Shown: positions 35,263 through 45,604 of the stretch, piece after piece
Position numbering within the stretch: position 1 is the stretch's first letter
Layout: each line of letters opens with the position of its first letter
DNA from: Lomentospora prolificans
Taxonomy: Eukaryota; Ascomycota; Sordariomycetes; Microascales; Microascaceae
DNA length: 64,000 nucleotides
Assembly (NCBI GenBank): GCA_029532625.1
Contig: JARFXM010000004.1
Coordinates: 2,480,001-2,544,000, forward strand
Direction of reading: 5' to 3'
Translations under genes and position numbers: made by a program
Notes under the pieces: generated by a model
Databases searched by the model: none
Seen by the model: only the letters and a program-made list of their open reading frames with translations
What the model was told of the DNA's origin: nothing

Positions 35263-36813
35263 ATGTCTGCTACCAACGTGGAGAAGGCCCCTGAGGCCAC
35301 CGTTAATGACGTGACCAACGCTCTGGCCAATACTAGCATTTCCAAGGCCGATGACAAGACCGATGCCGTCCTCGCCAGTGCGGCCGAGGGTCGCCGCCTC
35401 TACATCGGCAACCTGGCCTACGCGACAAAGGAGGGGGAGTTGAAAGAATTCTTCAAGGGTTACCTTGTGTGAGTACTTTGCTGCAACTGCATCTCAATGA
35501 CGTCGGGCGGTGTTTTGGAAGCTCTTTGCTCCCTGCTTCCGCTCCCTACCCTGCGCGGATGGTATGATGCAAATGCGTTTGCGCCTCGGAAATAGACTTA
35601 GGAGGTGCATCTAATGCATGTTATTGCGAGCTGCATGGTTGCGCCGCGACCACTGGACGAGTATCATCTTTCTCAAGATCGAGCTCGCTCCTGAGCTTGT
35701 CATCCGCGTCGTCTCCTTGTGCATCGCTCATCAGCCACCGCTTAATTATCTTTACCGCCACCTATCGGTAAATGGCCATTTCGCTAACATGGGCCTGTTT
35801 TCTTTCTGTAGGGAGTCGGTTTCCATCCCTAAGAACCCTCGTACTGACAAGCCTGTCGGCTACGCCTTCGTTGATCTCTCAACTCCCAGCGAGGCCGAGC
35901 GCGCGATCAGCGAGCTGAGCGGCAAGGAGATCTTGGAGCGAAAGGTCTCCGTCCAGCTTGCTCGCAAGCCGGAATCGAATGCCGATAAGAACGAGGCTGG
36001 CGAGGGCTCCGGAGGTGAGGGCTCTCGCCGCCGTCCTTCCGGACGTGGCCGCGGCCGCGGTCGTGGACGTGGAGGCCGTAGTGGTCGTGGCGGTCGCGCT
36101 GCTGTAAGTTGAGGCGTTTTGTCATGAATGCTTTGTGGCGTTTAGCCAGCTAACCTCGATTGCTCTAGGAGGGTGCGGCTGCTGAAGGTGCTGGTGCGGC
36201 GGCCGGAACGACCGACGCCAACGCCGTTGCTGCTGAGGCTCAGCCTTTGGCTGACATCACCAATAAGGAGACGTCCGACCAGGACGCTAAGAACCAGAAC
36301 CGTCCTCAGAGGGAGCGCCGGGAGCGTGGCCCTCCTGCGGATGGAATTGCTTCCAAGACCAAGGTCATGGTTGCTAACCTCCCCTACGAGCTTACCGAGG
36401 AGAAGGTTTGTTTTTCCTTTATCTGCTCGTATGATCATGTGACGATGGCTTTGGCGGCATACTGACGTTGATTCGCGTTGTAGTTGAAGGAGCTCTTCGC
36501 TCCTTATGAGCCCCTCTCGGCCAAGATTGCTCTCCGGCCTATTCCCCGCTTCATGATCAAGAAGCTTCAGGCCCGCGGTGAGCAGCGCAAGGGCCGTGGC
36601 TTTGGCTTTGTTACTCTTGCCTCGGAGGAGCTCCAGCAGAAGGCCGTTGCTGAGATGAACGGAAAGGAGATTGAGGGCCGCGAGATCGCCGTCAAGGTTG
36701 CCATTGACAGCCCCGACAAGATAGATGAGGCTCTTGCTAAGGCCGCCGAGGGTGAGGCTGCCACCAATGGTGGAGCTGAGGAGGCTGCCCCGGCTGCCAC
36801 TCCCAGCGCCTAG
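35263..36813 (+). CDS. Two-RRM, RGG-type RNA-binding protein (Sbp1-like)
   Basis: Four exons (35263..35468, 35812..36103, 36169..36405, 36484..36813) give 354 residues. RRM1 (about 44-118) has RNP2 RRLYIGNLAY and RNP1 PVGYAFVDL, split by a long first intron. A GRGRGRGRGRGGRSGRGGR tract lies between the RRMs. RRM2 (about 200-310) has KVMVANLPYE as RNP2, split by an intron just after TEEK, and RKGRGFGFVTL as RNP1. RRM-RGG-RRM is the arrangement of yeast Sbp1, which binds eIF4G through its RGG region, represses translation and promotes decapping. An equivalent cytoplasmic role is inferred. The tail is Ala/Glu-rich. First intron: 343 nt (35469-35811), several times longer than the other introns, with a good GTGAGT donor and GCTAAC branch. 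Confidence 0.85.
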
Positions 36814-38114
36814 AGGAACCAGCCCCCTAGGATGGATGATGGACCCTCTCGGGCTCATCGTTAGGAACGGAGTGAGCTCTTGGACGCAGATATTCTCTCT
36901 CCCTTGGGTCACGGAATCCCAGAGTTACGATACGATGCTGGGATTTGGACGGATGACATTTCGAATATACTGGTAGACAACGCCCTTTCCCCGACAAGTC
37001 ACTGGGAACGCCTTTGGGAATGGGTTAGACACGGATTGGCTGTTCTCGCACGGAGAATGAATTAATACTTTTTACGAGAACGCATGGGCGAATGATGGCT
37101 CAAACTGATTTCCTGTCCTTTTATTTTTCCCCACGCGCCCTCTGCCTGCTACCAATGGTGAAGTTCCGGTTTTAATATTTACACACGTCTCCCCGCGCTT
37201 CAAGAACGCTCAGCAAAAGTTATGTTCACAAAGTTGACGGTGCTAGATGGGTTCCGGTCATTCTCTATATTTCTTACATACTTACCTAGAGGTCCTTTTC
37301 CATCACCCTTCTCTGGGTTGCATCTTAGCTCAGACTTGGGCGGGCTGGGTAAAAGCCGGGATAAAAAGTCTGGCGCAATGAGAATACACGGGAACTCTTT
37401 TTTATATTCGAAGATATTCATGGTGATGTAAATGGTGGTGTGAAGGGCGATGCTTATTGTGTGCGCGTAATTGTTCTCACGGGAGCAATGTGTGGCTATG
37501 GGGAGGGCACAAACGCAGAGCCGCGGGTTGACGTTTATGGAACGCCACGGTGAGGAACTTCACGTGCGGGCGTTTGTGTGAGTCTCAGGTCAATGTAGAG
37601 GTGCATGTCCAGCCGGAGAAGATGGACGCCATGGATCAGAGCCCTGATCTGGTCATCGACGAATGAAGGAACAAAAAGACTGGTGCCAAGTATACAGTGC
37701 CAAGATTTGGTTGTTTCTCCGCTCCGGACCCTGGCGCCTGGCGCCCAAAACAGCAGCAAATCACCCGCACTAATGAACCTTACCAATTGCCCCTTGTGGC
37801 GGACGACGATTCCCCAATCTATCGAGACGAGCCCACTGCAGCAATAATAGTTTACACCACACCTGGCACATACTACTTGTCCTTGACGTCCACCCCACGA
37901 TAATCGAATCGACTTGACCCGAATCATACTGAACCTCTGAGATCCCGAAGCCGGTACCGACAGCGACGCACATTCTTCAGGATTTTGTGGCTCGATTGCG
38001 GACGGGACAAAACCTAAGGCTACCTGCAAGCTCAGGGTTCTCCCCCTAACCCTCCTCTGTCTGCCCCTTTCTCCCACCGTCATACGGATATCGAACCGAA
38101 ACACTCTCCCAGCC
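36814..38114. other. Intergenic region, 1.3 kb
   Basis: This is the 3' flank of the RNA-binding protein gene and the promoter of the ArfGAP gene. The minus-strand ORF at 37535-38365 (276 codons) overlaps the ArfGAP start antisense and looks like a shadow. No other gene was seen. Confidence 0.5.
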
Positions 38115-39494
38115 ATGGCGACCAGCAAAGCAATGTGGGAGGTTGACCCCGAGACCCGGTCCAAGGTAGGATAGACAGTCTTCCTCTGCATGACCCTCCC
38201 CAACGCCACGGCATCCCACGAGGGGTGGAAAAAAGAAGAAAAAAAAATGCAAAGATTCGACACGGGGCTAACCTCCATTTTTCCACTCACCACCTCCAGC
38301 TCCAAGCGATCCAAAAAGAAGGCAAGAACAACGTCTGCTGCGACTGCGGCGCGCCCTCGCCGCAATGGGCCTCGCCTAAGTTCGGCATCTTCATCTGCCT
38401 ATCGTGCGCGGGCGTGCACCGCGGGCTAGGCGTGCACATCTCGTTCGTGCGCAGCATCTCGATGGATGCGTTCAAGCCTAACGAGATTGAGAGGATGAGG
38501 CTGGGCGGCAACGACGGGTGGCGCAAGTTTTTCGAGGAGCACGAGGACACCGTTATGATGGGGTTGACGTGGGACGAGGCGACGATTGCTGAGCGGTACA
38601 GCGGGGCCGTGGGCGAGGAGTGGAAGGAGAGGTTGACGTGCAAGGTCGAGGGCAGGGACTACGTGGCCTCGGAGAAGCCGGCGGCGGCGCCCAAGAGCGT
38701 GGCTGCCGCCGGTGGGAACTCGAGGAGCGGCACGCCGCTCTCCGGGAGGAGGGATGCCGCGGGGACGCCTTCGGCCCAGGCGCAGGCTGGTGGGAAGATC
38801 AAGGTCGACGACAAGTATTTTGCCAAGCTGGGCGCCGATAACGCGAATAGGAGGGATGACTTGCCGCCTAGCCAGGGAGGTAAGTACGCGGGGTTCGGGA
38901 GCACGCCTTTGCCCGCGGCCAGCGGCTCGGGCGGTGATAATCCGCCGTCGTTTGATGAGTTGCAGAAGGATCCTCTTGGGGCGCTGACGAAGGGTTTTGG
39001 ATGGTTTGCGTCGACCGTGACCAAGACGGCTAAGGACGTCAACGAGGGCTACATCCAGCCCACTGCCCAGAAGGTAAGATAAGACAACAAATTTCCACCT
39101 TCCTAACCCCCCCTTCCTTTTCCCCTCTTCTTTTTTCACCTAAAGCACCCTTTCCCAACTAACGTCGTGAAAAACCACCTAGATTGCCGAATCCGATCTC
39201 GCGAAACAAGCCCAGCTCACCGCCGCCCAAGTCGCCCGCCAGGCTCAACAGGGCGCCCGCACCGCCAACGATGGCTTCATGCGCTTCGTCGAGGGTGACA
39301 GTGGCCCGGGCACCCGCTCCCGCGGTGCCGTCGCCCCGCTCGACGAGTCCCGCAAGGACTTCTGGGACGACTTTGCCTCCCTCGCCGAGCAGAGGCAGGC
39401 ATCCAGCTCCATTGGCACTGCCGCTATGGGGAAGGGTGGGAGGTCCGGCGCGGGTCCCGCTAAGAAGAAGGACGATGATTGGGATGACTGGTAA
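38115..39494 (+). CDS. gcs1: ADP-ribosylation factor GTPase-activating protein, Gcs1/ArfGAP1 type
   Basis: Exons 38115..38165, 38300..39073 and 39183..39494 give 378 residues; introns are 134 and 109 nt. The N-terminal ArfGAP domain has the zinc finger CCDCGAPSPQW then CLSCAGVHRGLG (CxxC-x16-CxxC) and the arginine finger in HRGLGVHISFVRS. It accelerates GTP hydrolysis on Arf1, controlling COPI and post-Golgi vesicle transport. Downstream are GFGSTPLP, FASTVTKTAKDVNEGYIQP (an amphipathic ALPS-like stretch that senses curved membranes) and a C-terminal DFWDDFASL and DDDWDDW, like the coatomer- and adaptor-binding acidic/Trp motifs of ArfGAP1 relatives. The first exon encodes only 17 residues (MATSKAMWEVDPETRSK), a typical Gcs1 start. 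Confidence 0.93.
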
Positions 39495-40048
39495 ACATTG
39501 CACCCGTGCGAGAGGCGATAGGGGACGACGAGGCTGGCGAAAGCATCCGGGGATAGGAGGGGCGTATAAGAACTGTACGAGTATGGAGATTTGGGATTTA
39601 GCGAGTAGACAGCAAGAAATGTAACCCTTCGTTTCCACTTCGTTTTCATTTTTCAGTAAACGATTCGCAGAGTCCAAATCACTCAAGAGAATAACGTCTT
39701 CGATACCCTCACCCTGCGTACTACCGTTGACGGTTTGTATGTATAGTTATCGAATTATCATGCCGTCATCAAAATCTCACTCCATGATGGACAAGAAAAT
39801 GGATGGAACCTTGGTATTTTTATTGATTCGTTGAAACAAAATATGCGTTTCCCATATCAAGTTTCATAATGTGCAATCTGTTTTAGCTAACTTGTAAGAG
39901 AAACAACATATATGTGAGCCAGATTAACCAAAACAAGAACCCGAGATAGCATCAAAAGAGGGGGCCAAAAAAAGGGCAGCATAATAACTCCGTCGCCTTC
40001 CCTTAACCCAAGAAAAATGAACATTCCATGAAGCCAGTCCGTCCCATT
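39495..40048. other. Convergent 3' region
   Basis: About 550 AT-rich bases between the convergent ArfGAP and carbamoyl-phosphate synthase genes, consistent with two 3' UTRs. Confidence 0.5.
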
Positions 40049-41525
40049 TTACTGGGCGGAGGCGAGGGGGGTGGGCTCGACACCGACACGCTCCTTGCTG
40101 AGGATATCGAGCATGAGCCTAGTAGGTCGGTTGTCCTTGTACACGGCCTGGCTAGCCTTGAAAGCCTGAACGTTCTGGAGGTACTTGTCGAAGAGGTAGG
40201 AGCTGTCCATGGGTCCTCCCTTGGCCTCGGGGTGGAACTGGGTCGAGAAGATGGGGCGAGTCTTGTGGATCATACCCTCGTTGCTACCGTCGTTGAGGTT
40301 GACAAAGTACTCCTTGTATTCGTTGGGAAGAGTCTTGGCGTCAACCGCGTAACCGTGGTTCTGACTAGTGATGTGGCACTGGCCAGTGGTCAAGTCGAGA
40401 GCGGGAATGTTGTGGGCGCGGTTGCCGTACTTGAGCTTAATAGTGCGAGCACCGGCAGCGAGAGCGAGAAGCTGGTGGCCGAGGCAGATGCCCATGATGG
40501 GGACCTCGGAGGTATCGATGAGACGGGCGAGGTTGTAGGTGGTCTCCTGACAGTGGGTGGGGTCGCCAGGGCCGTTGGAGATGAAGACACCGTCAAAGTT
40601 GTTGGCAACCTTGTGGATGGGGTAGTTGTAAGGGAAGACGGTAACGGAAGCACCTCGACTGACGAGCGAGCGAAGGATGTTCTCCTTGACGCCGCAGTCA
40701 ATGAGGGCAATGTGGAACTCGGCGCCGGGGGACTCGACGACGAAGGGGGCCTTGGTGCTGACCCTCTTGACGAGGTTGATGGCACCAGGGTCGAGGAAGG
40801 ACTCATCCTCATCAGCGTCGTACTCTTCGCCGACGGTGATCTTGGCGAGAGAAGAGCCCTCTTCTCGGAGGAAAGTAACAATGGCGCGAGTATCGACGCC
40901 GGAAATGGCGGGCACGCCCTCACGTGCGCACCACTCGCTCAAGCTCTCGACAGCAGTCCAGTGGCTGTACTGCTCAGCAACGTCGGCGACGACGACACCG
41001 GCGCACTGGATGTGGGGAGACTCAAAGTACTTGAGCAGGCCGAACTCGTCCCGTTCGTTGGAAGGCACACCGTAGTTGCCGATAAGGGGTTGGGTGAAGA
41101 CCAAGATCTGGCCACGGTATGAAGGGTCGGTCATGGACTCGGGATAGCCGACCAGGGAGGTGGTGAAGACGGCCTCGCCGGAAATGTTGTTGTTGGCGCC
41201 AAAGGGCTTGCCGTGGAAAACGGGACCGTCCTGAAGAGCGAGTAGAGACCACGTTAGTAAGAGGTTTTCCGGAAAAGACGGCAAACTCCATTGGCAGCCA
41301 TGGTAAACTTACACGAATGGTCAGAGTGGCGGTCGAGCCCTTGACGGCTTCAGGGGAGGACGGGGTGCGGTATTTCTGCATGGGCATGTCTCGGCCCTTG
41401 CTGCCGCCAGCAAAAGCTTTCTTGGAGGCATAGCGGACTTGAAGAGGAGAGGTGATAGACTTGGAAGCGGCGAAGCCGGCACCCGAGGTGGGCCTGGCAA
41501 TTCGGATGGCCAATCGAGGAAGCAT
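40049..41525 (-). CDS. arg-2: Carbamoyl-phosphate synthase, arginine-specific, small (glutaminase) subunit
   Basis: Exons 41313..41525 and 40049..41230, joined by an 82-nt intron, give 464 residues. It hydrolyses glutamine and supplies ammonia to the large subunit for carbamoyl phosphate destined for arginine. The N-terminus is Arg/Ser/Ala-rich without acidic residues (MLPRLAIRIARPTSGAGFAA), a mitochondrial presequence as in Neurospora arg-2. The N-terminal domain has DGPVFHGKPFG, GEAVFTTSLVGYPESMTDPS and GVDTRAIV. The class I amidotransferase domain has the nucleophile Cys in GICLGHQLLALAAG and the His-Glu pair in FHPEAKGGPMDS. The single intron falls exactly between TIR and DGPVF. Expression is probably arginine-regulated through the upstream attenuator peptide at 41605-42129, which ends 79 nt before this start. 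Confidence 0.97.
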
Positions 41526-41604
41526 TGTGAGGGATTCGCGTAACGGGACGGTTCAATGGAAAGAAAGACGAGAAAAATAATCTAACGGGGTTCTTGGTAG
41601 ACCT

Positions 41605-42129
41605 TTAAGCGGCTAAGGCCCGCCAAAGATGGTCTTTTCGGCATGTTAGTTGAGCTGAGCAAGAAGGTAGCAAATATAAAAAAAGAGAAAAAAAAAAGAG
41701 CGAGGGTACGGTAGTCAGAACGAGGGGGCGGTGAGTTGCGGCAAAGCGGCGGGCGGCACGAACCTGAGAGATAGTCCTACAACGCAGCGAATTAGTATAC
41801 CAAGCCAATTAAGCAAGAAATGCACAAGTCTATGATGCAAAATAGATATGCCAAATGATTGAAGGGCCCCGAGGTCTACTCGAGACACAATGAAGGGATT
41901 GGGTTGGGGGAAGAGGCAAAGAGAGCCGGGGGACAAGGGCGATAAAAAGAAAATTTAGTGGGGTTAGCGTGGTGACAGCCAGCTTGACCGCCTCAACTCG
42001 GGGTGATTCGGTGACGTTTGCGCCCCGCGGGACATCCTAGAGATTTTTTTTTCTTCTTCTTCTTCTTCACTCAGGCGCTCTTTCTTTGCAACGTACCTGA
42101 GAGGTAAACTCTGAAGGGCGCCCTGTCAT
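41605..42129 (-). CDS. Arginine attenuator peptide uORF, spliced from three exons
   Basis: Exons 42097..42129 (33 nt), 41764..41776 (13 nt) and 41605..41633 (29 nt) join to a 24-codon uORF plus stop. The peptide starts MTGRPSEFTSQ, continues DYLS and ends DHLWRALAA, matching the Neurospora arg-2 attenuator peptide at nearly every position. This includes Asp12 and Trp19, both in the conserved region needed for arginine-dependent stalling. The nascent peptide stalls the ribosome at the uORF stop when arginine is high, lowering initiation at arg-2 and promoting mRNA decay. Intron 1 (41777-42096, 320 nt) has donor GTACGT and a TACTAAT branch; intron 2 (41634-41763, 130 nt) has donor GTTCGT and an ACTAAC branch. 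The frame is kept exactly (75 nt in total). Confidence 0.93.
42051..42068. repeat. TTC microsatellite within leader intron 1 of arg-2
   Basis: Six TTC units follow a T run; on the transcribed strand this reads as GAA repeats soon after the donor of the attenuator intron. Confidence 0.8.
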
Positions 42130-43983
42130 ATGGGGCTGAAATTTAGAAGAAAACTATTATCGGAAGAAGACAGTCACAGGCATGCAGTGACTTGTTGTTT
42201 TTGACAGTAGGGTCTGACAGGGTTATTTCCGAGACCAGAGAGGAAAGTTTTGGGTTTCGTCTGGGATCAGTGTTGTCGCATGGAGAAGAGATGAGGAAAA
42301 GCGGCGGTTCAGGACACGGCGTGGGAGGGATGGAGAAAAATGGAATTGGAAGAAGGGGGAAAAAATTTCCAGTGGAGTCATAGGTGGTGTCTCGTGATAG
42401 TAAAGCTATTTAGGGCGGTTCTGGTTGGCTGAAGTCCCCGCTGGTGTCTCGCCGATATCGTCGCGCTCCTTCCGCTGGCTGTCTCGTGCCTCGTCTCCCC
42501 ACAAACCTGTGCAGTCGCTGGCAGTCTACAATGTATTAGGGTGCAAAAGCTGGCTGTGGCCCCGCCTCCAGACACTTGTGCACAGGGCCGGCCAGCGTCA
42601 GGTACGCTAAGAATACAACGACGCCAGCTGGCTATAAATATGGACCATTTGGTCAGACTTGGATGGAATTGATGGATCTAATAGTGGATTTGATACCCTT
42701 GGAGTCATTGCCAAAAGACAGAGAAGATGGACCCCTTGCCAACCCCCTAGGTGTAATATCTGTCCGTAGTGAGGGCTCCGAAACTTGAATTTGATCAAAT
42801 GGTTGCCACTGCGCTGCTGCTGCTGCGAATCTTCTCTTTTATCAAGGCGCCTAAGGACTTTCAACAAGCTTATCAAGCAAAATGGAATTGAATGAATCTA
42901 CAATAAACGCACCGTTAAGCCTCTTAGACTCAAGCGCCTGGCTCCGGAGAGTCTTCAGAATAGGGTTTCGGGCAAGAAAACGATCTCGCCAATGCCTCCC
43001 GAGGGGTCTATCGTCACCCGGATGGTTGAAATATAGGGGGGGGGGGACTAAGTGGCCAGCCAGGCCACTTTCTCCGAACCCGCTGGCGAACCCCCAGCAA
43101 ACCCGGACACCGAGCTCCTCTAGTGGAGTGCATCCCAACCACGCTAGCACGCATCGAAGCGACGGACAGAGCATCCCTTCAATTACCCTTTTCCGCCAAT
43201 TTAGTATCGTTCGTGCCCACGGGCCTAGCAAAACCTACAGTTTGCCCAGCCAGGCTCGATGCAGGTGAAGATCACCGCCTCGGGGAGATAAGAGCATCTG
43301 TACACCGTAATTGGTCCTGCCAAAAGATACCTCGGCGTGGGAAATTACTGGTTTCTCCTTGCCAGCTCTCACGTTTGGAGGGCCTGGAATCGGGGAACTT
43401 GCGGAAGAGTGATGGGATAATGATGGAATGGGAAGGGAGGCAGGCCAGTGTGGTTGGTCACTGATAAAAAGAAGAAGAAATTGGAGAGATTGAACCGAAC
43501 TGACTGTGCTACGCGAGAATCCTGGATCAAAACTAGAATTTCTGCTCCGCATGTCGGCGCCCACTTTTTCACCAGGTACTCGGTAGTTACCGCCCACAGG
43601 ATCCAGCAGTTCATGCCGCGGCGCCAGACCCTCAATGCCTGCATACTCTTTGACTCACATGCGAACTTGTCCACACACAACGACCTTGTGCGTTTGTTTG
43701 GCGTGCTTAATCACCCGCACGCACTCTCGTGAATCAGACTCCGCCAATGCAGTGGGGGGCTCACTGACCGATCAATTGACATATCAATTGGCATTTCTTG
43801 GGAAAATGAAATGAGCAATCCACAGCTGTTCATATTTTTAGGAACCATGAATCGGAAGATGCAATTAATGGGGAAGAAATCGCTGGGTGGACGCGAGCAG
43901 TATCTGGGTTGATCCCGCAGTCTAAATAGATTTTATCCATTATATCATGGAGATAGTAGTTACAGGTGTATTATTCCCTTCAG
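42130..43983. other. Intergenic region, about 1.85 kb
   Basis: This is the promoter side of arg-2 and the 3' flank of the ETF beta gene. ORFs of about 125 codons on both strands between 42850 and 43270 are unlike known proteins. A G9 run lies at about 43038-43046. Confidence 0.45.
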
Positions 43984-45033
43984 TTACAAAGCACCAAGCT
44001 CCTTGAGCTTAGAGACGAGCCCGCCAACATCGTCGACCTTTCCACCACCCTGGCGCGGGGGAGGCTCTGCAAATCAGTCGTTAGCAAAGGAGGCGATATC
44101 GCGAGCAGACAAGCTAGTAGCTAGAATAGTCGTGCAAGCTAGAGGGCACAGCCATTGTGAAGAGGGGGGAAGGGCGGGGATTGCTTACCAGTGACCTTGA
44201 GAACCTTCAACCTCTTCGAAAGATCCACACCAAAGTCCTCAGGCTTCTTCTTGTCAAGGGGCTTCTTCTTCGCCTTCATGATATTCGGCAACTTGGCGAA
44301 CCTCGGCGTGTTCAACCTCAAATCTGTCGTGATGATCATAGGAAGCTTCGCCTGGATCGTCTCAACGCCCCCGTCGACCTCCTTGGTCACCTTGACAACG
44401 TCTCCCTCGGCGAACTCGACCTTGCTCGCCTGCGTAGCCTGGCCCCACCCCAGGAGTCCCGCAAGCATCTGGCCCGTCTGCCCCGCGTCGTCGTCGATGC
44501 TCTGCTTCCCCAGTATCACGAGGTTGCTCTTCTGCTCCTCCACCACCTTTTGCAGGATCTTGGCCACCCCCAACGGCTCCAGGTCGTCCCCTTCCTTGAG
44601 CTCCACGTGGATCGCCCGGTCCGCCCCCAGCGCCATGGCTGTGCGGAGCACCTCCTGCGCCTTGGGCGGCCCCGCCGAGAATACGCAGATGTCCTCCACA
44701 CCGCCGGGCGCTCGCTTCTTTTCCCGGATCTGCACCGACTCCTCCACGGCGATGTCGTCGAACGGGTTGATCGAGTGCTTAACGCCGACCGTCTCGACGC
44801 CCGTGAGGGTCTTGTTGACGCGCGGCTTGACCTGTGTGGAGGGCAGACAAAAGCTCGACGTTAGCTCTCCGGTCTTCGCAGTCGGATTGGGGTTTTGGAG
44901 CTCGCACACGCACGCGCGCATTGCGCCAAATAACCTGCAAAACAGAGGGCAAGGCACGGAAGAGGAGGAAAATAAGACTTACGGCGAAATCAATTACCCT
45001 CTTTACGGGAACTAGAATCCTGAGAGCAGACAT
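43984..45033 (-). CDS. etfB: Electron transfer flavoprotein beta subunit
   Basis: Exons 44983..45033, 44189..44831 and 43984..44066 give 258 residues, the usual length for ETF beta; introns are 151 and 122 nt. The start MSALRILVPVKRVIDFAV and the following KPRVNKTLTGV are characteristic. The AMP/FAD-side signature region includes FAEGDVVKVTKEVDGG, LPMIITTDLRLNTPRFAKLP and NIMKAKKKPL. With ETF alpha in the mitochondrial matrix it takes electrons from acyl-CoA and other dehydrogenases and passes them to ETF-ubiquinone oxidoreductase. No cleavable presequence is evident, as is common for this subunit. The last exon encodes PPPRQGGGKVDDVGGLVSKL and ends GAL. Confidence 0.95.
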
Positions 45034-45604
45034 GATGGCAGCTGGGATTGTGTGTTGGTGGCCAATTGCGAAAAGAGGCTTGTAAAAACAAGTTCCTAGG
45101 TTCAAGACTTGGAGGTGAGGTGAGGGGAGCTCGGTCCGGTCTCGTAGGCCCAAGTTTCCTCGGGAATTCCAGGCTGCTGGCCGATTTGGCACGGCGCACT
45201 CGGTTACTACCGGCTACCAGCCACATCCAACTGTGGCTCACCACAACACTGGAACCAAGAGCTGCATGTGCTCATCGATGGGATCATCACATCGCACCGT
45301 CACACTTGGCATGCAAGGGTCTGAATTTGAGGAACTGAATTCATAACAGCCACAATTCTGTAGTTCTAGTACGTAAAGCGTAATCGACGTGAAGCTCTAT
45401 ATAAGTTATGGGAATATCGGGGTTCGCTCTAAGAACGTGAGCAGCCGTGACTGGTACCAGCCCTATCCTCTCTAAACCTTGAGTGTGTTTCGTGAAGCTT
45501 CCGGACCAACCGTTGATGTACTGTTCCTGCCCTTTGTTCCAACGCCTTGACGCCTCATTTGTAAGATCGTCCTGAATACACTGGTTTATCTTCAACTACC
45601 CCGC
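45034..45604. other. Intergenic spacer
   Basis: About 570 bases: the ETF beta promoter and the 3' flank of the Acinus-like gene. Nothing else was recognised. Confidence 0.5.

Noticed and set aside
37535..38365. 276-codon minus-strand ORF
   Set aside because: It overlaps the ArfGAP exons antisense, matches no family, and lacks a sensible domain or splice pattern.
38426..39139. 237-codon minus-strand ORF
   Set aside because: It is antisense to the ArfGAP gene, with Arg/Pro-rich shadow composition.
40028..41122. 364-codon plus-strand ORF
   Set aside because: It lies antisense to the arg-2 coding region, is Val/Gly/Asp-rich, and is a codon-bias shadow of that gene.
42850..43270. Overlapping ORFs of about 125 codons on both strands
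   Set aside because: No motif, no start context, and frames on both strands are equally open by chance in GC-rich DNA.
44157..45015. Plus-strand ORFs of 235 and 274 codons
   Set aside because: They are antisense shadows of the ETF beta gene.
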